From the NCBI RefSeq assembly GCF_037126465.1, contig NC_088207.1, positions 39,120,143 to 39,184,142 of the forward strand: a DNA stretch of 64,000 bases, written 5' to 3'. Shown in pieces: positions 53,707 through 64,000 of the stretch; positions within the stretch are counted from its first letter, which is position 1, and the number at the start of each line of letters is the position of its first letter. Origin of the DNA: Ornithodoros turicata (Eukaryota; Arthropoda; Arachnida; Ixodida; Argasidae). The notes beneath the pieces were generated by a model. The model saw only the letters and a list, made by a program, of their open reading frames with translations, ran no database searches and was not told the origin of the DNA. The translations under genes and the position numbers were made by a program.

Positions 53707-54090
53707 CGTTACGTAGCCGCATGGAGCACATTGCTGCCGCTCCGTTCACATTGGCAACAGCCCCCAGACCCAGGACCAACATCCCATACAACATCGCCGC
53801 GCCCTGCAGATTGTCCTGGATTTCCTGCAAGACACTGGTCTCCTTTATGTCCTCTAGTGCGCCTCTCCACATTCTGTGTCTCTCGTGTCTTCCTTAATTT
53901 ACAGGGGCCTTTACGTATAACCGAAGATGCTGATGCAGCTTTACTACCACCTCTCATCCACAGTCACCTCATTGTCACTTTATATATCTCATATAGTCCC
54001 GTCGGTATTGGGGTAGTGGGCAACAACTCACGTGGCGAATTTCCCCATTCATCATCACCATTATATTTGTTGTTATTGTTGTTGTTCTAA
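53707..54090 (+). pseudogene. LINE 3' end relic with CATCATCACCATT tail
   Basis: RRALQIVLDFLQDTGL (readable near 53795-53850) matches the C-terminal HR.AL..VL.FLQ.TGL motif of some tick and arthropod LINE ORF2 proteins. After the stop, the 3' UTR contains CAACTCACGTGGCGAATTTC and ends near TTGTTGTTATTGTTGTTGTT. Confidence 0.5.
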
Positions 54091-54879
54091 GGATCATGTC
54101 CGTATTATTATGAGAATTTTTTCTACTTTAGTGCCTCTTTAACTATGTCAAAGTTCCGCTACTGCATGTGACATCTGATTCATATCCTACCTTGCATCAT
54201 ATGCAAGAAAGGCAGCTACCACGTGTTTATAAATCACTTCACGAGAATTACAATACAAAGCTCTTAGGTTTTCACCCCGAAGCCTAGATGTTTGAGCCGT
54301 ATGCACAAGGAGAAGATAATTCAATTGCCTGATCTGCAACTCCGAAAGCCATATCTCTCACTGTTGTTCTATGTCGTTTTAAGATCTTGAGAGCCATATG
54401 AGTTAGAACCTGTTAGATGCTCCCGTCTTCCTCACCGACGAGTCGAGAAGAAGAAGCCGCCGGTATCCAGAGGCGAAAGGCCGCATCGGCGAGGAGATTC
54501 CCTCCGTTGGCGTGTCCGTATCGATTATCGTTTAACCCGCTCTCTTTGGGAGTTTTGCAGAGGCTTTTCCCAGCCGCTTCTCCGCCGGCAACTGCCGCTT
54601 TGGCCCCGCCACGTGAAATGAATCAATAGGCACCACCCGTCGAAACGCTTTCCGTGGCAGAGAGCCGTCCACCGCGAGCACATCTTTAGAATTTGTTACG
54701 GGTACGTTGACCTGAGAATCCAGGGCGCTGTACACCCGTGCGCGTAATTTGAAACCCTAGGAAGTAAACACGAACACCCAAAAGGAGCAAAAATTGACTC
54801 TTGGGCACGTAAATCACAACGTAGCCTTGCTGGAACAAAGCTGATGTCTTCATTGAAGCAAAAGCCTAAGGTCGGGATC

Positions 54880-54925
54880 CACCGGTATTTCGAACAGCGA
54901 CTGTTCACCTGATGTACTGGATATC
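54880..54925 (-). repeat. Penelope tail fragment
   Basis: The complement reads GTGAACAGTCGCTGTTCGAA then ATACCGGTGG. It shares the hairpin AACAG...CTGTTCGAAAT with the two copies at 58.4-58.8 kb. Confidence 0.5.
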
Positions 54926-55459
54926 ATCCTCGTCGTCGACGATGTATTTAAAGGCTCGAGACCCTTGAATCCTTGCAATCTTTAAAGGTATGAAGGCCCT
55001 TTAAATACTTAAAGGGTCTAGTGTTTTGGGGCTAAGAACTGCCGGGCACTGTTCTTCAAGTTCTTCTATTGATGGGAAAATCCAACTGCTGGCACCTCCG
55101 ACTGGGTGAACAGCACCCAGGCCGCTTTGTTAAAGCGGGTAAATGACGAAATGCGTGATTGCATCCAAGAGAATTAGGTCATGACGGTTTAAGTACAAGC
55201 GGTGCCGCGTTGAACAAGCAGCGGTAACGAATATTTGTGAACGTACGAAATTCAACGCGCATTAAACGCAGGACGACCAGTCTCAGCGTGGAAAGTGATC
55301 ATCCTAACCCACGGGAGCTGGTCATATGAGGACTGAATTGGTACGAGTGAATATGTTTATGTGATGCAAGTAAGATGGTCCTTACATGTACGTAACACTT
55401 TCCTTACACTTAAAAAAAAAATAATAATGAAAAATAAATTAAAAAATTAAAGAAAACCC

Positions 55460-55705
55460 CTACCGCCGGCTGTGCTGTCTGAGGTTTTCCCTGGGTTTTC
55501 CGAAGACTTTCTAGACGAATGTCGGCACATGACGAATGACGTGACGAATGTCGGCAAGTTCCCCCTGAAGTCGGCCCAGGACGCATACTAATCCCCCTGT
55601 CCCCCACTCCTTCCTGCTGTCCTCTCTCCGTCTGTCCACATCTGTACGCCGCTCATAGCCACAGCTGCTTCGCGGCGCTAACACGCAATCAAAAAAAAAA
55701 AAAAC
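55460..55705 (+). mobile_element. SINE 3' portion, type-2 tail with poly-A
   Basis: GCCGGCTGTGCTGTCTGAGG, GTTTTCCGAAGACTTTC, AATGTCGGCA..GTTCCCCCTG, CACATCTGTACGCCGCTCAT and CTTCGCGGCGCTAACACGCA, then poly-A at 55690-55704. The tRNA head is missing. Confidence 0.85.
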
Positions 55706-55732
55706 GTCACCTGCAGTAAGCAACAAGAACAA

Positions 55733-56999
55733 TTATATTCTGGCGATGAAGTGGGGAGGTTTTCCACTCTGGGACTGGAACGCGACCCCATAGCTAGGGG
55801 GTCTAATATGAGTGATGCCGATGATGAGTGATGCCGATGATGAGCGATGACGATGATGAGAGATGACGGTGATGATCGGAGTGGCGATGGCGATCCTGAT
55901 CGTGATGGTGGTAATGTCCGAGGGCGCTGTCGGGGTCACAATGAGTCCTTTGGGCCAGTCACCTAAAAAAAATCCAACTACATGACGTAAGGCTGCCCTG
56001 GAGTGGGCCGCGGTGTCCCAAGGTCCGAGGATGCACGACAAGTTGAAGGGGCGGCTGCAAAGGGTGGCAAGCTGTGATTGCAGTGTACGCCTCTCGTTGA
56101 TGTAAGTCTGACAGCGGAGAAGTATGTGCTCTACGTTGGCAAGTAGCTACACTCGTTGGAAATAGGGCTAGCCTCACAGCCTAGCTGGTAGCGATAGAAC
56201 AGAGTGAAGGCCACCACGTTCAGGCGTATAGGCTGTGGATGAGCGACTTCAGGGGACGAGGCAGCCTTGCAGGCAGCCGGTATGACAGCGTTGGGTCTAC
56301 ACTTCGCAAAGAGGACCTGGTTGGAATGTCGTGTTGCCTATGGTAGACCAGGACTCAGACAAATGGCTGAGGAGGGATCTTCTGTGTCCTCTCGAAAGTA
56401 CAATGGGCGTAAGGCCGTTGTTGATGTGCAGCGGCAGCGTCGGCCTCGTGGTTCCCAGTTATTCCGCAATGCCCTGGGACTCACTGAAAGGCAACGGAGT
56501 GAGAGCGTTCTTGTAGAGACTTCAATGCGCACAGGATATCTACCACCACTGAGGATAGGGAACCGCGGATGCCCATGTTTTTAATGCACGGGAGAGCTGC
56601 TTTGGAGTCGGTATCAGTTACCCATTGCAGCGGTTCACAGTCTGCCGCATATTTCAATAGCAGGATAGCATAAAGCTCAGCGGAGGTCGATGAGGTGCGG
56701 TGAGACAGACGACATCCACGTGTAACGGACTCTGATGGAATGCCAAAGGCTGAAGATGAAGTGTCCCTGGTCGACGATCCATCCGTGTATACAGCGGTAC
56801 CGTTGCAGTAGTGAGCCTCGATGAAGTCAAGGGTAAGTTGCTTAAGGGTAACATCAGGATCGCTCTTTTTGTTGTTCTTGAGGCCGGGTATGGAGACAGT
56901 GACAAGCGGCGATGGCAACGTCCATGGAGGCACTTTTGGTGCCGTCGGGTCGACTGTGAATTTGGCTGCAGTAAGCAGGTCATACGAGTGCGCTAACAA
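55733..56999 (-). pseudogene. LINE ORF2 end with RNase H domain, interrupted
   Basis: The frame 56481-56999 holds an RNase H core: AVYTDGSS with Asp73, SAELYAILLLKY with Glu108, and WVTDTDSKAAL with Asp131. The fourth residue lies in NHEADAAA just after an in-frame TGA that replaces a Trp codon near 56481. Downstream frames break, but HILG-like LGPWDTAAHSRAALRHVV (56035-55980) is the ORF end. The 3' UTR ends in GATGAT/CATCAC repeats (55800-55870). Upstream RT is not seen, so it is truncated. Confidence 0.85.
55800..55875 (+). repeat. (GATGAY)n simple repeat at the LINE 3' end
   Basis: GATGATGAGTGATGCCGATG repeated, being the 3' end of the minus-strand LINE. Confidence 0.75.
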
Positions 57000-58160
57000 A
57001 TTCAGTAAAAATATGCCTTATAAACGCTTACCAAACACCCTGCCTACTCTTCATGCCTGAAAAGGGCGTAAGGCCCCCGCAGCCTGAGATCGCGGGGCAG
57101 TCGCCTCCATTGTGTTCCCCTCCCCTTCCTAGGCATCTGCTGTCCGATTCATATTCGAACATAGTTATTGTCTCACGTCGCTGGAAACCATCGATTTAGG
57201 AAGCCGCCTTGAAATCATGTAGTCATTTTAAACTGTTTAACGCGCAACACCAGTTCTCCACGCTGAGGCAATTCCGCCCATGCATTACCGATTGCACCCC
57301 GTTCAGCTCATTTAAATTTACAAAGTGAAACCGAAAGCGACTGAGACAGAGAAAAAGAAAAATCAATAATTCACACTTTCATTTGTGAACCGAACTAGCG
57401 AAAGAAAAACCCTTGCAAGCCCACTTGCCGAACTATTTTGCGAAGCACGCGAGGTGAATAATGAAATATCTCCACCACTTTCTCGTGTGAAGAACTGCTT
57501 CTCCATAATGCATGGTTCATTGCAATAACAATGGCAGTGCAGTCGCCGAACCCAGGAACCAGCGAATTTCGAGTCAGTAATTGGTTTGGGAAACTATGTG
57601 CAGCAAATATAAAGCGTTGTCTCCCAACCGAAAGAGACTGAAGAACTGAAGAAAGTACAAAACTGAATATCAACGACGAGGGCAACATCTCATTTTAATT
57701 TTAATACTCTGCCCACTGTGTGCCCACTTGTGTTCTCGCAAAATCCAATAAAATACGTGAAATAAAGGCGCAAACTGGGCTGTCAACTGGAGCACGCGTC
57801 TCGACGGTGACAGGACAGACGAGGTTTTCAAAGAGACGACGAGTTTTGTGCAGACGTAACTAAGAACGTGGTACGTACATACGATAACATGAGGCTCGCT
57901 CGCTTTTGCTCGGGTCAGAGAAAATCAAAAATCAAGACGGAACACGAATACCACAGATACCAGACATCAATTAAGGAGTTTATTTGGCGAGTATGTGTAA
58001 CACAACACATGCCACACATAAGATGTGCACACGCGCTATCTTCGTAGTAATGAAGATTGTGCAGTTATGTTCGGGGACACGATAGGATAAACGTGGGGCA
58101 CTTGTTCAAGTTATTTGTCATTTTTTCCCGAGACAGAATTGTACAGCATCCCAGCTGGAG
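57000..58160. other. No gene seen
   Basis: The 97-codon ORF at 57395-57688 has a hydrophobic-looking start but no family resemblance. Confidence 0.4.
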
Positions 58161-58165
58161 CGCTA

Positions 58166-58340
58166 TTACATTGTACAGATCCCGACAAAAGTTTACGGAA
58201 CACCAAGAGCGACGTATTTCTTGATCGGAGCGATACCCTAGCAGCGAACGGGAGTAGACACGCTGGAATGCCCAGTCATTCTGCCGGTAAGTCGATCTGC
58301 TCGTGTTCGCTGCGAAGGTACCGCTCCGATGACGATGTAA
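58166..58340 (+). repeat. Dispersed element, second copy (CCCGACAAAAGTTTACGGAA)
   Basis: It contains inverted arms CGGAGCGATACCCTAGCAGC/GCTGCGAAGGTACCGCTCCG around a centre near 58265. It is related to 53420-53620. Confidence 0.65.
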
Positions 58341-58417
58341 AACATTCTACGTGTCGATCAAAGTACACAATGTTGTTGAGTGCGTTATTTTTCAGAATAT
58401 TACATATACAGTACAGG

Positions 58418-58805
58418 AAGGGAGTTGCCTCAGGACAGAAGCCGCCGATATTTCGAACAGAGACTGTTCTTCTTCTGGGCACCGTCCTCATCATTGGCAT
58501 GGTATTTAAAGGGTTAGGTGTGACGTGTTTAAAGGTTCATGCGAATTGTGGGTCAACAGCCCGGAGGGAAGAAAGGTTCCGTACGGGTTTCTACGGCCGG
58601 AGTGAATGGCTGCTTTGTTAGAGTGTGGAGGGGATTATGTGAACGTAGTGATCTAGGCTACAGACCGGTTACAGAAAAATGGAAGGTTCACGAACACGTG
58701 GACGAAACGGGACAACAGGCAGGAATGATGAGGACGGTGCCCAGAAGAAGAACAGTCTCTGTTCGAAATATCGGCGGCTTCTGTCCTGAGGCAACTCCCT
58801 TCCTA
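58418..58805. repeat. Inverted pair of Penelope tail segments
   Basis: About 80 bp (GGAAGGGAGTTGCCTCAGGA...GCCGATATTTCGAACAGAGA...GTGCCCAGAAGAAGAACAG complement) occurs inverted at 58418-58500 and 58725-58805, about 225 bp apart. The motif CAGAAGAAG, AACAG/CTGTT stem, CGAAA recalls the hammerhead-like fold at 15937-15982. No RT or GIY-YIG sequence remains. Confidence 0.7.
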
Positions 58806-59101
58806 CATCTCTACCGGTTCGCTGGATTTCTACCCATCTACATATACAGTACAGTATTACATATACTGTAGTCCACAAGCGCACATATTGCTTTGGCGAG
58901 ACCCCTAAAGGCAGGTTCTGTGCAACGAAAATACGAGTACCATATGTCGTAATTTTAAGTTCTCACCATGCCGTCCCTGTATCGTATTCTTATACCGTTC
59001 CAAGAATTGCAGTGACCAGGGTGCCTGAATACTAAGCTTCCTCGTCTGCTACGACATCCACATTTCGTCCCCAAAGCGCACGTTCCACGCTGCAGTAACG
59101 G

Positions 59102-60031
59102 CAGTCTTTGGAAGTAACTTAGTTACAAGTAACTAGTTACAAAAAATGTAACCATTGACAGTAACTAGTTACTGGTACGGGAAATGTAACTTTTAACTGT
59201 AGCTAGGTACTTTTCTGGCTAACTAGTTACAGTAACTAGTTGTTACTAGTAGTAGTACAGTAGCAGTAGTAGTACAGTAACTAGTAAATGGAAAATCTGC
59301 GATCGCAGACATCGACATCGACATCGCAGATTTTCCATTTCGGAGCCACCTCGCGTCACACTTCATTTGTCTTCTCTTTGCCTTTTTCTCTTTTTAACGA
59401 CCTTTTGATCGCCTCTGCGGTTATGCTGTAGTTCCTTACTCTCAAAACAATAAGGACTGCCATCCTTGAAGAATATAAACTTTGCGCAGCCTAGGCTGCC
59501 ACTGAAAAGAAGCATGCGTCATATGACCGCCTTGAGTTTCTACACTCGAAAGAAACAACGAAAATCAGGACGGGACAAAGAAGAACTGCACAGGAGGCCC
59601 AGGTATTCGAGAGGTGGAAAGAAGGCTGCAGCACCCTAGCTGCCCTGAATGATTTCCCAATTATAAGAAGAATATTCGTTAAATATAATACCGACATTTC
59701 CCTCCAGCGCCCCAGATGAGCGGCTTTTCAACGTAGACCGGGATATTTTCGCAATTAAGAGAGGCAAACTCAGTGATGCGAACCCTTAAGAACCCTCCTT
59801 AAGTGCAATATGTACAGATAATACGTGTAATAAAAGTAATTCTGCGATAAAAGTTGATACGTCATCTTCATTACTAAATTTTCTGAAAGTAACTGTAATT
59901 TGTAACTGTAACTAGTAACTTAACTAGTTACTATTTTCGCGATGTAACTGTAGCAATAACTTAACTAATTTTTGGCTCTGGTAATTGTAACTATAACTAG
60001 TTACTTTTCAAAGTAACTTTTCCCGAGACTG
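59102..60031. mobile_element. hAT-type MITE-like element, TIR CAGTCT, with interior insertion
   Basis: Ends CAGTCTTTGGAAGTAACTTA and the complement of ...AAGTAACTTTTCCCGAGACTG are inverted. The interior is rich in GTAACTAGTTAC. The 8-bp flanks are AGTAACGG (59094-59101) and AGTTACGG (60032-60039), one mismatch. Roughly 59340-59880 is unrelated. Confidence 0.75.
59286..59340. repeat. Perfect 18-bp stem-loop
   Basis: The arm AAATGGAAAATCTGCGAT (59286-59303) and its exact complement (59323-59340) surround a 19-base loop with CATCGA repeats. Confidence 0.9.
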
Positions 60032-60039
60032 AGTTACGG

Positions 60040-63000
60040 TATATCCTGAAAGACACCGTGATGCATGAAGCCGGCGCTGCCTTCGTGATGTAAGATTATC
60101 TTTCCTGTACTTCCTTTCACCATCGCTCCTTAATTTCAGCGTTGTGTGATGCTAAAACGGCAGTAGCAGTTTTGCTAATGTCGCGAATTCCACGAAAACG
60201 TTTTTTAGCGAACGTACCCGTTATTCTTCAATTCTGGACCCCAACACACCTATAGCGATCCGAAATGAAATAGAATGATATTAATAGGCGTGCTTTTTAT
60301 TGAACAAATCACGCGACTCGCACACCCAACAGCACTGCATATAAATATGCAAGAAAATATATATGAACCTAATTTCAATATTGGTAAGTACCAACCCCTT
60401 GTTTTGCGACAGTGCTAGGTATAAAACACTGTGTAACACAGTGTACAAGATACACTATAGCTCGCCAAGAGTGCCGAAGGGTTGCCAAACAAACCGTGAG
60501 AACCCCTTCAACAGTATCCCCCATTAATTAATTGTTTCATTTTTCTAATTCATTAATTTTTGCGGCAGATCCTACGACAATTTATCGTCAATCAATAATG
60601 AGTCCTTGCAGAAGAGCAATGACTGTAACTGATCCGCAGCACACGGGTGTGGTCCTTGACTTGCACGCGCTCTAGAACCCCTTGCACTCCTCTTGAGACG
60701 TCATAAAAGAGCGAGAATGAGTGAGGTTTGAAGCGTGACTTTGGAACGGCCATCGAGGAAGGAAACACAGGAGTTTGGAACAGATTTCCGTGGGACCCCT
60801 CTGGCGGTCGCTCTTGTCAAAACCGCCATTACTTCCTGTCCACCACGTGATCCTCTCTAAAGTTTCGATTTAGCAACGCTTTGTTGCTCGTGCTCCTTTC
60901 TGTGCTTTTATGCTTTTCCAAAGTCATTTACGCTGTGAGCACCAGTGCGAGAACAACGTTTTGTTAACGTGTTCTTACCGCGGTTGCCGTTCAACACAAA
61001 TCAGCTCTGTCACGGGAATAACATTTCATTCGTAAGTACGTACTGGATCGGTTGTTTCGTACTCCTGTCTGTGAGAGTCATCTTGAATCGTTTCTTTACA
61101 AACGGGCGCTGTGCTACAGTAGCAGATTCATTTGATTTCCTCCATTGCTGTACCAGTTTGATTACTGGCATGCTTTACCATGCCATCAATGATCACTGTC
61201 ATGCTTTCACACAAAGGTCGCTGCCACGAATGATGTTTCTGGTCCTACGTGCTTGTCCTGCTGACCATGACCGGTCTTGCAGTAGTAGGGTAAACCGAGA
61301 GTAAACTTCCGAACACACACAAATAAAACTGGACGCGCGGCGTTCATCACAATGCAGATATCTGAACTGCAAGGCAATCACGACTCCCGTCGTCTGCTTT
61401 GGCAGCTGGCCTGCGCATGCTTTTGGGGTCACGTGAGCGGTCACATGGTAGACAAGAGCATCCCAGAATGCAGTGCGAAGCTAGCACACCCGTCCCAATG
61501 GCAAAAAGTTGGAAGGGCCGCTCCTGTGTTTCCTACCTCCATGGGGACGGCACGTGTAGACGATGGCACGCCAATGGGGACTGTGCGACAAACTGGTGGC
61601 GCCGCGATGAGGCCTCCGGAGAAAGTACCTTGCGTGATAGCCTCCGGGTAGCCAGCTTTGTTTACATGTGAAGTGCGGGCATCTTTTTTTGCCACAGCAT
61701 CGCTAACTGTGCCAGCACCTAAAAGAACTCTTCATTAGGGACCAGATGCTTAATTTCTCGTGATTTCTACGCTTCCAATACCACCGAGGACTCGCAGCGA
61801 ATAGCGTTTGTGACGCGCGTTCGGCCATTGCATGAGGTGTGCACAACATGAGCGAATATATTCTATTTCTTTTGTTCTAGTTTCAATGAAACTGAATGAG
61901 GACCTGCAAAATGATCAATGATTTACAGTTGCCACTTTCGTGACGGTGAAACGCCGCTGGATATCACCGTCAAATGCACCGACCAAACGGCAACCTATTT
62001 TGAGATAATGATTGAGGTGTTTCGTCGCCAGTGCCCAGAGCCGATATTGCTCCCGGGATGACGAGTCTCACAGTGAGAACAGAAGTTCTACGTTGTCCAA
62101 AAGGTTTAGTATTTACTCACCGACCACTCACAGCTGTCGTCCCGCAAGCCTACGGCGGTAGCCGAGGTAAAAACTCATATGCTTTCTTCTTTGAGGATCT
62201 CTTTAGCGTTATTGTATCTGAAGATACTGGAAAACTGCAGTGCAAGTTCAGGCAATAAATTGTGACCCCACGTGTTTATTTGTATGGATAAAACGGACGC
62301 ACGATGTAATTTCAGTGACGAAGCTATGTGTGTGCAAAGACGACGAAAGGAATACAAGAACAAGACTCAGTCAAAAACATGATATTACAAATAGTTGGAG
62401 TCAGAGGAATACACGTATATAGCCTTCGCTAGCAAGCCAGGATTTTGTGAGGAGTCAAATAACCATCCTCTCGACGTATCACTTACAGGTGTTTTGATCG
62501 GACAGACGCGAGTGGCTGTTCTCCTTCCGTACTGTTAGATGCATTATAAATACGGTGGTTGCTTCTGTGCAGTTTGTCTCCATTCACTTCGTTCGCGCCC
62601 CAGAAAGGTTCCACATTATTTGCACTTCGAAAATTAGCCCTTCTAATTACGGCGGTCGCCACGCAAGCTACGGTTCCACTTGAGAATGCATAGAACGGGC
62701 GGCGTGGTATCACGTCGGATACGTCCAAAGCCGCCACTGGCCTCGCTGTCGCGACGGAGCAGCGCGCCCCCTTTAGGTGTCGCACGGTCCCTATAGGGTG
62801 ACGTTCACCGGCTCGTCCAAAACAACCGGAGAATATGTTGCGGCGGCGCCCCGTGTGAGTACTGTCTATTATTTTATTATTGCGCGTCATTGAGGCGCTT
62901 CCAAGAAATGGGTCAGCATACCCCTGATGGGTGTCACCCCGCTCCAATTTTCGCAAATGAACCGGTATTTCGCCCTCCTCCTCGTGCCAGTAGCAGTGCC

Positions 63001-64000
63001 AATCGTAGACGAATCTTTAATGGCCAATGAACGCCCACCTTGCACGAACGTCACTGTAGGGGATGTCAATGACAAGAGCAGACGCCAGATGTGGAGAGTA
63101 TTTCGGAAATCACTCTCTGGAAGAACAAGAAAACGTCACTCCATAAGAACCAATGAGGACGTGCCCTTGAGAAAGGGGATGCCGCAACCGTGCCGGCGTC
63201 TCACAATGTTGCCTTTCCTCCTCTGAGCGCCGCACTCTCACTCCTTCGCTTAGCGAGTGACGTCATGCCACCGGAGCTTCTGAGGTCCCGGAAGCAGCAC
63301 AGGCCTTTAAAATTCATTTATTTAACATCTAAGCACTTTTCGGACGAAAAAATTAGCATGGTAGATTGTCGTCCAGGGCCGAACGTCATGGTGATGGATA
63401 GAAGAAGAAAACGGGGAGGTGAGTCATGACTAAATAGGAACTGGCTACCCCAGTACACCTACGTAGAGCAAAAACCGAACGTAGTGGTATTGGTTTCATA
63501 GTTTCATCGGTTTCGTAGTGGTTGATAACTTGCCTCATCTAATTTTTTTACACATGTGCAAAAGATGGAAAATCTCGACTGTCTAAATGATAAAAGCCGT
63601 TTCTTTGAAAACGCATTTTCGTTTTTGAGACGTCCTCTGACTTTACTTTTCAGATGTTCCATGTTCCACCCTTCCACCGCGTGAAATCGTCAGAAATGTC
63701 GATTGGCTTGTCTTCCGCTGTTAAGTAAACAAAATATAATTTCCTCGCCTGTGGCTGTTCATGAGATCCCGCGAGCAAGCGACGGTAATGGCTGCGGTGA
63801 CGACATTATCTTCTGACATCATTAAACAATGCAGTTGCCATATGGCGCAACGCTAAGGGGCTAAGGTTTCCGAACCACAACGGCGGGTGGCTTCGGATTG
63901 AATTGGATTGGAATGGATTGGATTGCTTCGAGGACCATTTGCAATATATCGGACGTACGCTACATACACTTTTCTAGAGAGAGCGCTAGCTGTGCGAACT
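60040..64000. other. No gene seen
   Basis: The longest frame is 157 codons on the minus strand (62483-62956), without family resemblance or splice signals. The rest is unremarkable sequence with short ORFs on both strands. The window ends in sequence with ATTGGATTGGA-type repeats (63898-63928). Confidence 0.4.

Noticed and set aside
62483..62956. 157-codon minus-strand ORF
   Set aside because: No domain, no splice context and unremarkable composition. Such lengths are expected by chance in 64 kb read in six frames.
1..64000. Bacterial-type operons, CRISPR arrays, rRNA genes or phage
   Set aside because: No spaced identical repeats, no bacterial gene density and no rRNA motifs were seen. The window is eukaryotic.

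Overview
This is eukaryotic, intron- and repeat-rich DNA. A spliced arthropod-type kainate receptor, tRNA-derived SINEs with a tail shared with tick SINEs, and dense MITEs, LINE fragments and Penelope elements all suggest a chelicerate, most likely a tick. The species cannot be fixed from the sequence alone.

Region 1 (about 3.3-22.8 kb, minus strand) holds the only host gene I can support firmly: the last 11 coding exons of a kainate-class ionotropic glutamate receptor. All 11 junctions keep the reading frame and give 782 codons plus a stop. They cover most of the amino-terminal domain, both halves of the ligand-binding domain, the pore and all membrane segments. The first part (signal peptide and roughly 100 residues) was not found, so its exons are either outside the window or far upstream on the minus strand. 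One intron uses a GC-AG splice pair. The Q/R site is encoded as glutamine.

The introns are full of mobile DNA. The most striking case is a head-to-head pair of 5'-truncated Penelope-like elements (PLEs) at 13.04-16.07 kb. The arms are 1,483 bp each, differ at only four positions that I noticed, and are separated by 19 bp. The pair has a perfect 12-bp target duplication and sits inside an older hAT-type MITE that has its own perfect 8-bp duplication (CCCTATAG). Intronic transcripts should fold into a hairpin of about 1.5 kb. Both arms carry a compact hammerhead-ribozyme-like motif just downstream of the GIY-YIG ORF.

Region 2 (22.8-64 kb) has no confidently recognised host gene. It holds a decayed mariner (29.3-30.6 kb), several LINE 3' ends (37, 44-45, 47, 53.7 and 55.7-57 kb), SINE fragments, large palindromic elements (30.7-33.4 and 34.9-35.8 kb), a TTAA-flanked element (37.9-39.3 kb), GGAATGG-rich elements (45.8-47.3 kb) and a second hAT-type MITE (59.1-60.0 kb). 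Three weak exon candidates (28.7, 50.4 and 51.8 kb) are listed at low confidence. Smaller repeats fill the gaps. Most other ORFs are chance frames or repeat translations.
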